A stretch of DNA of 64,000 nucleotides from Amphibalanus amphitrite (taxonomy: Eukaryota; Arthropoda; Thecostraca; Balanomorpha; Balanidae): positions 108,731 to 172,730 of the forward strand of contig NW_024882884.1 in the NCBI RefSeq assembly GCF_019059575.1, read 5' to 3'. The notes beneath the pieces were generated by a model. That model did no database searches, was not told where the DNA came from, and worked only from the letters and a program-made list of their open reading frames with translations. The translations under genes were made by a program, and so were the position numbers. Of the stretch, positions 19,077 through 31,138 are shown piece after piece. Position 1 is the stretch's first letter, and every line of letters begins with the position of its first letter.

Positions 19077-22000
19077 CTAGTCACCCCGTGTCCCGCTGTC
19101 AGGCGTTCGGTACCCCGCTGAAGGTGCCGGGCCATCTCTGCTCTGCACCGGACGATAATACTTGTAGCGGGCCAGCGGGAGGGGTGGGTGGTCGCCGGAC
19201 TCCAGCGCTGTCCGAACGGTCTCAATGGCCGAGTCCAGCAGCGCGCGGTGCTCGGCAGAAAACACATCCCTGTGGTAGAAAAAGATCGATGAGAAAGATC
19301 GTAGCCGTAAAAATCGGCTTCTAAATGAGTTGAGGAGTGTGTCCGCATGCACGCTAGAAAGCAGCTGGTTGCCATCTACCTGGAGAATAGAGACACCGCG
19401 GCGGGGAGAGGGCGGGGAATCTGCTCTTGCCCGTATTTCTGCAATAGTTGCTAAATGTGTAACATATTAAAACAGCTATGCAAAATTTGAAGCATGACCC
19501 ATCCTTCATCAATCTTCAATCGATTGATCAAAGCAATTTTGGTCAGGAGGTAGCCAAAGGATCTCAGTTTTGGCAACAATCTCGTATCATGAAAAATTAA
19601 CCGTTTAATCTGTGCTTACCGATGATGAAATATTTGCCTTCCGGATGACGTCCTTCTGAATCTTCCTTCTGGATATTTTTCGATGCAGTCTAGTCTGCCT
19701 TTGTTTTCCGGGAATCCAACAAACCTGAAAATCAACTGCAGTGTCACTGTTGAATACAGTGTGGCATAGTTATGGCAAATCACGGTTGACCGAAGAAGGC
19801 CGCCATAGGGCATACGCAGCTCATGAGAGATTACTGTATTCATAGTCAATTAATATCTTTGAACTAGAGATGTCAATCGGATGCCAACTTTTTGGTATAC
19901 CGATACCAAACCGATACCAACTTGGTATTTGGTATTTGAATCGTAATGTGTTTGGTATTTTGTTGGTATCATGAACCCTCACTAATGTATAAGAGGCTAA
20001 GAAATCGGTAAAAAAGTTGGTATTTCCCTCATTTTCCCAAGTCGGTTTGGTTTCGGTATTTCTTCGCAGTTTTGGTTGGTATTTGGTTTGGTATCGGTAT
20101 TCCGAATTTCCGTAATTGACATCACTACTTTGAACCAAATTATGAAATACTACATCGTGTTCAATTTCACCCAAATATGTAGCACAAACCACAATGGCAT
20201 TCAAGACATACCGGGTGGCCCCCCCCTAAAAAAAAACGCTCCGAACTTTGGAGGCCTATATCTCACATTTGAGTGCAAATAACGAGCCAAAATTCTCATC
20301 AAGTTTTCGTCACTTCTTTGCGCATTGGTATGCCAAATTATAACGCTCTATCGTCATTTTCAAGCCAGCAATCTTATGTTGAATTAAGTAAGACGTTTTT
20401 GCTTTTTTTGCCGATGTTGGACGGTAGAAATGATTGGCTTAGACGTACCATGTTATGATGTTAGGAAGAAAAGTAAAAAACGGAACACGTGAATGAAACC
20501 AGCACGTGTGTTGTTATTTTAAATATTTTTGTCCCACTTATGTGCCGAATATTTAAATACTGAGCCAAAATGTTGTTAATGGATGCCAATTGTTTCAACA
20601 CATAGTCCTGTTTCGAGCAGGAGTGGCGCGGTGCATGGGTGATTGCCCTCCCTTCAAGAAGATCAAACAGTAAATCGACCGAATAAAGAAAAAAGCTAGA
20701 GGGATGTGCCACCCTAAGGCCTGAACCATCAGTGAGGCTAGTTGCCAGTAGCAGTCATGGCTGCAGGCCGTGGTACCGAGATGGAAGTGGCCCGTTCACT
20801 CACATTTTTTTTTTTTAGTAAACATCTGAGCAAAAAAGCAATTTTTACATGGCATGCTAGAAACACGAACCATTTAAAAAGTAATTGCCCGAATAACATA
20901 AAAACAATACAATTTACGTAGAATATATGCCGCATTGACTATTTGAAGTTTCAATGTTGTGTCTTTATCACTTTCTGAGAAATGTTGATTTAAAGTTGGG
21001 AACGTTTTTTTCTGGGCCACCCGGTATATCCTCACCGCAAAAGTTTCCGCATTTCTGAAACGTGATCATGTCGGAGGTTTTCGAAATGAATGACGTGTGC
21101 CAGCGATGTCATATTCAGCCAGTCCATATAGAAGTCTCGCCAGTGATTTGCTTTCAAAGTCACCCAAGAACTCCATGCTGTATAAAGGTGCGCGTTTGTA
21201 ACATTGATCAAGGACTGTGCCATTTTGAAAGCGACAAAGCATACACTACACACTACAAAGCTCAAATCCAGCTGATTGCATGCGTCAGTCGTATAGATCC
21301 GTAAGATCAGTTGGCAGGGACACAATGCGCTTATGTCAGATATGTTCTCAAATTGGCTGAGCGCACTTTCATAAGTTTATTGAGCGAGATGGGTATGAAA
21401 CAGACAATTATTTAGCGATTTACTTCTTAGTTTAAACTGAAAATTGACAAATTAATGTTGGCATTCATATTGGCAAAAAAAAGAGAAAACGTTATTTGCG
21501 GTTGGCATTCTGGTTAGACATAACACAAACTTTTAAATTGTATGGTTTGAAACACCACGAAGGGAGACTGACTTTCTCCTTGGAAGTGTTTGTCGGCTGC
21601 ATAGCCAAGGTGGCCCGCCGCGAAGTTGCGGAGGGAGATCAGTGCCTCGTAGGGGTTGCGTATGAGCACCACGGCACGCCGGCCGTGCCGCTCCACCATC
21701 CGCCTCCGCGAGCTCCAGGAGGGAGTCGGCTCCGTCAGCAGCGTGTAGCCGTGCGTTTTCTGGAGCAGAGTGCGGCCCGATGACTCGCTGACCGTCTCGC
21801 CGTAGAACCCTGGAGGTGTGATTGCAGTCAGCGCAGATTGGCCGGCGCCACTGCAGTCAAGACAGGCATACAAGTAAAATTAGCTTTAAATGTGGGCAAA
21901 ATGCTAGTTTCTTTTATTCCACACTGAACGAAATTGACCTATCCTTGGTGGACTCCTGCAGCTGCGAGTCTCATGCCACACCCTCCAAGAGGTCATGTGG

Positions 22001-22603
22001 CAGCCACCCCTTTTTTGGACGACACCCCTCCTCCTTCGCACCGTTGTCGGCGAGGCCACGGTCGTTGTAGACGCTGCCGGTGAAGACGCCGGTGGCGCCC
22101 TCTATTAGGTAGCGCGCCCACGTGTTTCCGCTGCCCGGGAACGACGCTAGCGCCATTAGCGGCAAACTGCGGTACCGCGCCATCCTGTGGAAAACGCGTT
22201 TACAAACAGCACGAAATGAGCGGTGGAAATGCTCCAGCCTGCGGGGCAATCGGCGCCACCACATGCAGATTGCGTCACTGTGTAGTCTGCATTGTCGGTT
22301 TCTCTCTGCCTATCTGTCTGTCTATCTGTCCCACCTAACGTCTGTCTGTCTCATTTCTGTATGACTATCTGTCGGTTAGACTTAGTAGGTAGGTAAGTAC
22401 CTGCACCTTTTTACGCCCAATTTAGGCGGCAGTGCGCACGAGTTCGACAGTAAGGCATAGTTGGTGGCACTTTTACTGAACTGTGTGCACTACCTATACT
22501 GTCTATATTCGGCCGTTAAAAGGTGTCTGTCTGTCTGTCTGTCTGTCGGCTAGTATGTCTGGACGTTAGTATGTCTGTCGGTTCGGTTAGTCTGAGTGTC
22601 TTG

Positions 22604-22676
<73 letters not shown>

Positions 22677-22705
22677 GGGTTAATCTCTCCATCTATTTCC
22701 CTCTA

Positions 22706-22767
<62 letters not shown>

Positions 22768-23512
22768 CCTTGCCCTCTTTCTGTCTCTCTCCCTTTCTTT
22801 AGATGCATGCTTATAGTTGAGAAATATCACCAAAGTTCATACAGAGTGCTCTCAAGTCCCATGTAACATAAAAGGTCAGGGCATTGCCGTATCATACCAA
22901 TATGAAATATCTACAATAAATGATGCTTTTGCATATTTTGGCGCGACTGTTCATCCTTCCTTATCCTTACCCTGTTTTGTACTTGCTACATGCGAGCGAG
23001 TACTTCCACGGTGAAAATGTCTTCTGGTCTTTGTCGATAAGGCGTCTGACGAACTCGTCCCCATCAACCCCTGCCGTATGGTTGGTCGGCAGCAGTCTTG
23101 TATTAGAGTACTTTCGGCCATGAATGTCTGAACGATGGCTCCCAGGTCGAGAGAACACTCTTAAACATACAAAAATGGAGTTTTGAGTAGGATGAGATGT
23201 GATTAACATTTACAAGGTATCACATTTTTCAAGTTGCTTGGAAGCCGCATATTTATTTTGCCAGATTTTTTTCCAGAATGATGGGAAAAACACCCCGAAG
23301 CGTAAAAGATAATCGTTCACTTCACAACCCATTCACTACACCCATACGTTATGAATCATGTAAAGCAAAAAATACACACAGCACACACTGCTCATTGTTT
23401 ACCTGTAAGTGAGTCGTAGACGGCCGTTTGAGCAGAGCAGAAGCGCAGAGGTCGTGACGAGCGCCACACCTGCCAGTGAACGTGTCACATAGCGCTTCCA
23501 GCCTCCAGCCAT
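19077..23512 (-). CDS. WSCD-like sulfotransferase, six exons
   Basis: Exons (minus): 23512-23403, 23159-23004, 22184-22042, 21809-21573, 21177-21036 and 19269-19077; all phases agree and give 326 residues. Residues about 11-27 (RSLAGVALVTTSALLLC) after a basic start look like a type II Golgi membrane anchor. Residues 102-111, ASFPGSGNTW, form the PAPS 5'-phosphosulfate loop; 182-192, AVVLIRNPYEA, the 3'-phosphate motif. DNGFYGE and the C-terminal PPLPLARYKYY resemble WSCD1/2 proteins, which sulfate glycans (known for the vertebrate family). The WSC domains of those proteins are absent. The donor of exon 2 (GTACTC) and of exon 3 (GTGCGA) are weak; the exon 3 choice rests on the family-like junction. 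The start is 580 bases from PPT1 on the other strand. Confidence 0.82.
19865..20127. mobile_element. hAT-type MITE in sulfotransferase intron 5
   Basis: Exact 8-base duplication CTTTGAAC at 19857-19864 and 20128-20135. Inverted ends tagagatgtcaat and attgacatcacta. The interior is made of repeated ggtat/gatacc words (ggtatttggtatttg and similar). Confidence 0.88.
20211..21024. mobile_element. Tc1/mariner-like non-autonomous element
   Basis: Flanking TA at 20209-20210 and 21025-21026. Inverted ends ccgggtggccc and gggccacccgg, followed inward by A-rich/T-rich stretches and gctccgaac versus gttgggaacg. About 814 bases without a transposase. The right end lies about 11 bases from the donor of sulfotransferase exon 5 (exon edge 21036). 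Confidence 0.75.
22524..22758. repeat. (TGTC)n and (CT)n microsatellites in sulfotransferase intron 2
   Basis: A short TGTC run at 22524-22549, a longer pure array at 22603-22677, then a CT array at about 22709-22758. The frames across them are artefacts. Confidence 0.95.
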
Positions 23513-24092
23513 GTTGGTGGACAACTGGGCATAGTCGTAGCCGTGGGGTGGGGGTGCCCCCCCTGCGGTCACAAGGCACACGCTCCTGTGGGAACCCTGG
23601 GGTGTCGCGGGGCAACCGGTATTGGACAGGGCACGTCAGTGGAAGAGACCGAGTCCGATAGCCAGCGGCCCAGCGGCAATGAACGTACCGGGGATCATTA
23701 ATGCCAACTGCCCAAGTGCTGATTATGATTAGTTAGAATATGACATGATTAGGAAAACAAGAATTCGAATGTTTTTACAAGTTTTCAAATCGGCCTATTG
23801 ATTCCGTTTTCTGTGCATTGATGAAGACAAGATGATAAGGCCACTAGATCCCTTCGTCGTGAGCAAGATTTGGACGGCTTCACTAGGAATTCGGTCTAAA
23901 ATATCAAATACACTCGGAAGTATCATCCACCTCTGCTGGGCGGGGACTGAGCGCGGCACAGGTGGCTGGCTCCCAGCAGGGTGGGGTCGGCCGTATCTGA
24001 CACGGCGCTCCCATAAGGACGGTCTCACGGCGAGTGTGCTACTGCTCAGTCGCCGCCGGTGCTGAGCCGAGAAGAGCCGCTATTCGTCCGCC
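23513..24092. promoter_or_regulatory. Divergent intergenic region between sulfotransferase and PPT1
   Basis: 580 bases separate the two start codons, which face away from each other, so both promoters and 5' untranslated sequences must lie here or in unseen upstream exons. GC-rich stretches occur at 23520-23670 and 23930-24092. No TATA box was identified with confidence. Confidence 0.5.
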
Positions 24093-27000
24093 ATGGCCGT
24101 CTCCTGGGCCCTGCCGCTGAGCCTGCTGCTGGTGACAGTTGCGGCGCAGGAGCCCACTCCCGTCATTCTGTGGCATGGAATGGGTAAGTGGAAAGATGCC
24201 AAAGAAATATCTTTGCCGGATTTCTGGTGAACAGCGACAGCTGGCAATCAATGCTTCCACTAGCTCTGTCAATAAAGCTGACGTGAGGCAACTTAGCTCA
24301 ATAGTTAAAACACTATTCTTTAGAATTGTGTTTTTCTATTGAAAAACAAATCTGAGTTCCCTGACAATTTGGCAAAAGCTGCCTGAGATCAGTAAAGCTG
24401 ACGTGAGGCAACTTAGCAGCGATGAACCTTTCGGAGCTTTTTCGGCGAACAGTTCCTTTTCCGGTTCATTCATTGACACCTACCTCGACTATCCACAGGG
24501 GATTCGTGCTGCCTCCCGACCAGCATGGGAATGATCAAGCGGACAGTGGAGGAGAACATCCCCGGCGTCTACGTGCGATCTCTGATGATCGGCCCCAACA
24601 TCATAGATGTGAGAACATGCATGGTAGCTAAAAATATGTAAACAAATTCACAAGCTTCACGCTTTTTCCTAGTTATCGATACTCTCTTCAATACACTCCA
24701 CGGGCCAATCTTACCTTCTATACATGCATAATATGTAAACGCGCAGACAGTACTCTTGAGTTAATTCATCAAATTCAAACAAAACAGCTAAGTGAAAATG
24801 ATCCGCCCCAGGACACCCTGAACGGATTTTTCATGCCGATCGATGCCCAAGTGGAGGAGGCCTGCCAGAAGATCGCTGCTGATGAGAGCCTTCAGGGCGG
24901 ATACAACGCCATGGGCTTCTCCCAGGGAGGACAGTTTCTGTGAGTGTAGACAGAAGTTGAGGCAGTCATGACATCATCCCGAATGCTGGTATGCGTGATG
25001 AACGAATATCTTTATTATTTGTATCCTTTCCCATTTAATTTTAAGTTTCAGGTAAGACCATGATCAAAATTTTTTATTTGTTCGGTGTAGATCAACACGC
25101 CCAAGGTATCTCGTACCTCGTCGAATGTGCATGTTTAGAAAACCTCGTGCGGGATTCGATTAATATGTATTCTGTATAAATATTGTGCGCGTGTTGTCTC
25201 ATTGTGTCCTTGACCTTGGCCTGGTGTGGTGTGTGTGTGAGGTCAGGCGGGCAGTGGCGCAGCGGTGTCCCAGCCCGCCGATGAAGAACCTCATCACGTT
25301 TGGCGGACAGCACCAGGGCGTGTTCGGACTCCCCAACTGTCTCGGTACTGAGGGTGTCTGCGAAATCGTCCGGGAGCTGCTCGACTATGGAGCTTATGAA
25401 AGGTAAATCACCGTAACAGTGCCGTTTGTTGTAACACATTTAGTGATCAGTGCCGTTTATCGGAAGGCGTCGAGCTTGAAATGTGGTCGGTCAGAAATAG
25501 CATATGAATTGTGAAGTGTGAATTACTGGCAATATAGTGGTTGGTTACTAGGTTACCGGACGAAATTCAACACGTCAGTCTTATCGCAAAGGTTGATTTT
25601 AATGGACTCAGGCTGGAATAGAAAACTAGGTTTAGTTACAATGCCTGAGTAAATTGACATTTGACATGTGGGAAATATGAAGAAAACGAACTACACTGAG
25701 AGCTTTTTTGATTCCTTTTAAGCATATTAGGGGAATTGGTCTAAAACAACACCCTGATCATTTCTCCGAATATACCCCAAATACACTTTCTTTGAATACC
25801 GCTCTGAAATTCTTCTAATATACCCTACACTGAAAACCTTTTTGATTCCTTTTAAGCATATTAGAGGTTTTGGTCTAAAACAACACCCTGATCATTTCTT
25901 CGAATATACCCAAACTATACCCTTGTTCTTTAAATAGCTCCCTTGAATTCTTCTAATATACCCTAGTAAGTAACGAAGAGGAAAGGAATATGATTCCTGT
26001 TCTATTCCCTGCCATACCCACAGTACACTCCTTTTAACCTACCAAAATACCCTTACATCGAAACCTCTAGTATTCCTTCTAAGCGTACAAGGGGAATATT
26101 TTGCAAACTATATACTCGCATTATACCACTTAACACTCCCGTATATTATTCTGTGATTTCCATCACTGATCTCAATGTATTCTTGCATTAGACCCCACAT
26201 AAACCCAGAAGGGAAAATAATAATGCCCTAGGTATATTCGTCGTAGAACTTGCTCAGAAACTGTCTCATTACTCTCAGCTCCCTCATCCAATTTCCCTTT
26301 ACATATCGTAACACATCCAAAACTCAGACATTTGGTCTTTTATTATTATTCATGTTTTACATTGGTGACAACAGCATGGACATAGCTTCACCGTTTCTCT
26401 TCCGATAAGACGCAACTTGGGATAAGTAAATCTGAGATCATCATGAATGGATATTTAATATCTATTTCGGTTATAAAACACGAAAATCAACGGTGGTTTC
26501 AGCAACGCAAAAATGGTGTGTATGTTAAATAACTGTTCATTACCAAAGAGATGTCATTAGAGCATTGCATACTCCTGTAACAATTGCTGACTTTCACCTA
26601 GCAGCTTACACGACACATTTTTACCAGACAAAACTTATATGCGGGACCCTGTAAAAGGGATAATAGGACCAGATACTGCGCACTGCTCGGGTCCGGGCGC
26701 TGACCGTAAAATAGTCATGCAGATCTACACCGGGTGCGGGCAAACACGCCCACCAAGGGTCTCTTGGGTGAATTTTCCGGTTTCCGGCACGCCGAAAAGT
26801 CGTTGTCGTGCAGGTTTCGTCTTTTCTGGGTTCCACAGCTGTGCTTTCGATGTCCTCCACGACGTCCTTTGCTCGAATGATCAATGCACACACTACACAC
26901 CCGCTATCACCCGCGCTGAGCACAACCGTCCTTCTCCACTGCACGCTCAAACTCAACTGGCGCGCTCAAACCCTTTGAAAATTGGCGCGCTTTCGGCCCA

Positions 27001-29546
27001 GCTGTCTGATCACGTGTCATGTACGTCACTGCCGGCACTGGATTGCAGTATGCTGATTGGGTGGCGGTTGCGAATCACCTGGCTCAAACGCACTTGCGCC
27101 GCGACTGGTTATAGCTGCCCATACCGCGCGTCAAAACAAGCTTATAGCTGCCTGTTATGTCGTCGCACCGCCCACACGCACTCAGCGAAGACGGCACCGC
27201 GTTTGGTGCTGTATTAGTGGTCAGCAACACGTCCAGGGAGCGACTGCCCGTCCCGCCCGCCCGGCCGGCCAGTCCCGGCCCGCCGACCGGTCACCGCCGG
27301 AGGCGCCGAGCGGCACAGGTACGGTATCTGACAGTAGCGGCAGAGACTGTACACTAGGGTATATTAGAAGAATTCAAGGGAGGTATTTAAAGAATGAGGG
27401 TATAGTTTGGGTATGTTTGAAGAAAATGATCAGGGTGTTGTTTTAGACCAAAACCCCTGATATGCTTAAAAGGAATCATTTGAGGAATCATTTGAGTATC
27501 TTAAGGGCATTCCGCCAGGAAAACGGCAGAGTTATAGCATGACACACCATGATCAAAGGGAATAGAGAATCGTTTTGGTTGTCAGTGTATAGAAAACAAA
27601 GAAAAGAAGCAAATAGATTGGTATTCCGCCTATGCAACGATGCAGTCTTATCTATTGGGCTTTTGTTTTTCCTAATCAAGTAACTCAGAATCGGCACGCT
27701 ATCTATAGTACCAATGTTGGCCAATGACTCTGGCTCCAAAGTCTGCAAGCTGTCCTCTTTAAAGTTTATGTGAGACGGGCGAGGAGTCGGGAGAGTTTAT
27801 TTGATGGGCGAGGCCCAGTTTCAAGGCTGGGAACGGCGCCACCTTGTGAGCCTGCGGTGCTTCTCACCAGCTATGCTACGCTACATTATCTCCGATATGC
27901 CGTGTACCCGTGGCGGAGGCTACGTTTTTGTATGTACTAGCTGAGCGCACATTTTCTTACTAGCCCCCGAATAGCTTTTTACCTCAGTATACCTAGCCCG
28001 AAAAGAAGAAAAAGAGAAACAGAATGAAGAGAAACCTATGGTCTACGACCGGAACCGTCGTCTGCAGTGGGGTATTTCATTCACCGCGGAACGGCCATGT
28101 AATCTGACGCGCACATATCCGTCCTGTCATTTTCAGTTTCGTGCAGTCTCATCTGGCGCAGGCCCAGTACTGGCACGACCCCCTCAAACAGCAGCAGTAT
28201 GTCGAGGTGTCCCAGTTCCTCGCCGACATCAACAACGAACGGGTGAGCCGGCTAGGAGACTTGTGACGTACAGCTAGAGGTCAACTCCATGCTCCCATGC
28301 GTCCTAGGCTGTAATTGTGTCGAGTAGGCATTTTTCTGTCGCAACAACCAGAACCTATTTGTCATAGGAGAATAAATCAAGCGTTCGACGGTTTGGTTCG
28401 GGGATCAGTGCATAAACGAGGAAACTGCACGGATACCTGGGGCCATCGAGCGAGCCTCTGCTGGAAAGGGCCCTTTTTGTCAGTATAAGTGAAAAGTTAA
28501 ACATGCCTCATTGGCATTTGTTGGTCACTTGTATAATTCAAGTCACTCTTAGCGATTTCCTTTTCTTGATAAGATAAGTCGTTTCACTTTCTCGACCCTC
28601 AAGCGGGAAGTGTTGATTATTTTTGATTTTATATTTTTGCAGCACTTACGACTTATTCCTTTAAATAAAATGGTATTTTATCAACTGTTTGGTCGTTATT
28701 GTCATATTCGTTTTACTTCACTATCTTAAATCGGCTCCTGTCCCGTTCTTTTGCGTACAGGATGTGAAGAACGAGACCTACAAGGAGAACCTGAACAAGC
28801 TGGAGAATCTGGTGCTGGTGATGTTCTCCAACGACACGATGGTGGTGCCGCGCGAGTCCTCCCACTTTGGCTTCTACGCCCTGGGCCAGGACCAGGTGGT
28901 GGTGCCGCTGCAGCAGACCCCGATCTACACGGAGGTGAGTGCACCAGAGCGCCACCGTCACAGGCCGGTCGGGCTGGTTGTTATAGATGACGCGGGCGTC
29001 GCATTTGGGCGCTCCACAGCGGATGTCGGCCGTCGGGTGCGCCAGCTCATCGGCCGTACGGGTACGGGTATAGCGAATCACATTATTGGTTTATCTACTT
29101 TTTTCTTGACATCGTTGTTGTCGTTCAATCATAGGATGAGGTAAGAAGTGTAGATCGGTTGAGTCCTACTAGCCATCACTTCTAGGCGCAGGGAAGGGGG
29201 CGTGCGTTCGGCGAACGAAACAAACATTAGGAAGACGGGATGCTTGCAAACGCCTAACATCCTACGGACGGGATGAGGAACGACAAACAAGCACAAAAAG
29301 TGAATATATACTTTAATAAATGCTACTATATATATAGCCGTTTTGATCCTCGTAGCATTTGCGCTATCTCATATGATGGGACTGCTTTCAAATACTTGTA
29401 ACTTTTCTCTCGTGGTATAGGACTACCTGGGACTGCAGCAGCTGGACGCAGACGGCAAACTGGCGATGCTGGAGACGGAGGGGGACCACCTCCAGTTCAG
29501 CATCGACTGGCTGGTGGAGAACATCATCAACGTGTACCTCAAGTAG
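24093..29546 (+). CDS. PPT1: Palmitoyl-protein thioesterase 1
   Basis: Lysosomal hydrolase that removes fatty acyl groups from cysteine of S-palmitoylated proteins. Seven exons: 24093-24183, 24499-24608, 24812-24939, 25247-25402, 28137-28242, 28761-28934 and 29421-29546; phases agree and give 296 residues. A signal peptide covers residues 1 to about 19 ([19 protein letters not shown]). Family landmarks: [13 protein letters not shown], the nucleophile loop [13 protein letters not shown] (Ser104), [21 protein letters not shown] and FLADINNER. The catalytic Asp222 (SNDTMV) and His278 (EGDHLQ) are present. Each is exactly 11 positions before its human counterpart (115, 233, 289), so there is no net indel between them. 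AATAAA follows at 29574. Intron 4 (2.7 kb) holds a foldback-like element. The gene looks intact. Confidence 0.97.
25691..27495. repeat. Inverted and tandem 134-bp repeats in PPT1 intron 4
   Basis: Two tandem units start at 25691 and 25825 (ctacactga, gattccttttaagcatatta, ggtctaaaacaacaccctga, ttcttctaatataccct). A degenerate third follows at about 26030-26160. An inverted unit lies at about 27352-27482, most like the second unit. The arms enclose a GC-rich core (26640-27350) with no recognised coding sequence. This looks like a DNA transposon or foldback element with long inverted ends; its superfamily is unknown. Confidence 0.75.
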
Positions 29547-29573
29547 AGGCTCGTCCGTATCCTGTGATGAATG

Positions 29574-29579
29574 AATAAA
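29574..29579 (+). terminator. AATAAA polyadenylation signal of PPT1
   Basis: AATAAA 28 bases after the TAG of the last PPT1 exon. Confidence 0.8.
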
Positions 29580-29959
29580 AACGTGCCGTGTGGCCATGTC
29601 TTTCGGCTTAAATCTTATGTTGGATAGTCATCGACTGAAGTCCTGTCTATTTAGTTGTCCCTCGGACCGGGCTAATTAATCATAGTGGTACGCTATGGTT
29701 GAAATAACATTGTCCGTAATATTTAACTCATGATTATCCTGTGCTTTGGGTAAGTAATTCGGTATAGGGAGTAGGGACCATAGGGAACTGAGGTCGTGGC
29801 CATAGAAGTTTAAATATTATCCGCACAAAACGTGTCTTATGCCTTTTTGCGTCTTTGCAGTTAGCACCCGAGGTTTCGTTACTTGCCACTACATGGATTC
29901 TAACTAACGCTATTCGACAAAGAGCTTTAAAACAGTAGGAAAAAAAGACTAACAGTTAA

Positions 29960-31134
29960 CCCGCGCGGGGCTGGGGGGGGTAAATTTTACCCCCCCTCGC
30001 GAATTTTTGCAATATCTCAAAAACGGCGGCGCGCAGCGCCGCCAAACTTTCAGTACCTTTTCTTACATCAATTTGACACGTTCCCTGAAAATTTGAGCGA
30101 AATCCGTCGGAAAATTTTTGAGAAATTGACGTTTTAGTGACGTCATGTTCGCCATTTTCGCCTCAAAAACGGCAAAAGTTCAAACGCCGCTAACATCTTC
30201 ATTGTTAAAGGAATCAAGACGTAACAAAAAAGGATATACGTAATTTCACTTTGTCTATCAAATGGCTATCTCGGTTTTTTGAAAATTTTAAATTTTGGCC
30301 AAAATTTTTCCAAAAAACTGACTTTTTTGGGAAAATAGCTATAAAATCCAAAATTTTGAGTGTATCGAAAAAACCGGAATATATGTCAGAGAAGTGGTCT
30401 ATGTGTACCTACATACCAAGTTTTAGAAGAATCGGTTCAAAAATGTGGGAGTTATTCAAAATTGTATGACGTCACGACACACAAAAATTTTGAAAAATGA
30501 CTTTTTTTGGAAGTTCTAGACCTCGTACGGAAACAAAAATAGCACCATTCGACTCGCCGTGAAAAACTGCATCAGATAGACACCTTTTTAGGTCTTAGCA
30601 ACCAACTTCAAAATTTGACCTCACTTGACCTGACCTTGACCTGACCTCGACCTGAAATTCATCAAGAGGTGGTCCATATCACTTATTGAGTGTGCCTATT
30701 GAATTCTATGAGTAAAATGACCCATAAAACATGTGTCGCACATGCCCTTTTCTATATTTTGTTTTTGGTGACCTGACCTGACCTGACCTGACCTTGACCT
30801 TGACCTCTGAATGATATTGTATGCAACGAATATTGTCTTGGTAGCCTAAGAACACGTTTTGGGCGATCAGTCTCAGTCCATGACTCCATTCTTCGGCAAC
30901 TACGGTGCAAGGCCGATACTGTAGGAACTTGCAATTTGTACCCTTGACCTGACCTTGACCTTGACCTCAAACTTAAAATTAAGTACATGTTTTTAGTTGT
31001 TCGTGATGAGATCTTTCGATTGGCGTTTGAATTTTCCAAATCGGACCATTAGTTCGGGAGATAACAGGGGGGGTAAAATTTACCCCCCCCCCCCAGCCCC
31101 GCGCGTTCGGCTGGAGACCCCAGCCCCGCGCGGG
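29960..31134 (-). mobile_element. TTAA-flanked non-autonomous element T2
   Basis: Flanked by TTAA at 29956-29959 and 31135-31138; ends cccgcgcgggg and ccccgcgcggg. It is inverted relative to T1: the end with the doubled terminal motif is on the right (agccccgcgcg at 31095-31105, then a spacer, then agccccgcgcggg at 31122-31134). G-run/C-run hairpins are at 29973-29996 (core taaatttta) and 31067-31094 (core taaaattta). The conserved block near the single end, gatattgcaaaaattcgcga when read on the minus strand, and a GC hairpin at 30025-30043 match T1. The right half has long runs of TGACC/TGACCT words. No protein frame. Confidence 0.85.
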
Positions 31135-31138
31135 TTAA

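Noticed and set aside
22026-22041. An alternative exon 3 donor of the sulfotransferase at GTGTCG
   Set aside because: It would end the exon in the wrong phase for exon 4; the donor at 22041 restores phase and the DNGFYGE junction.
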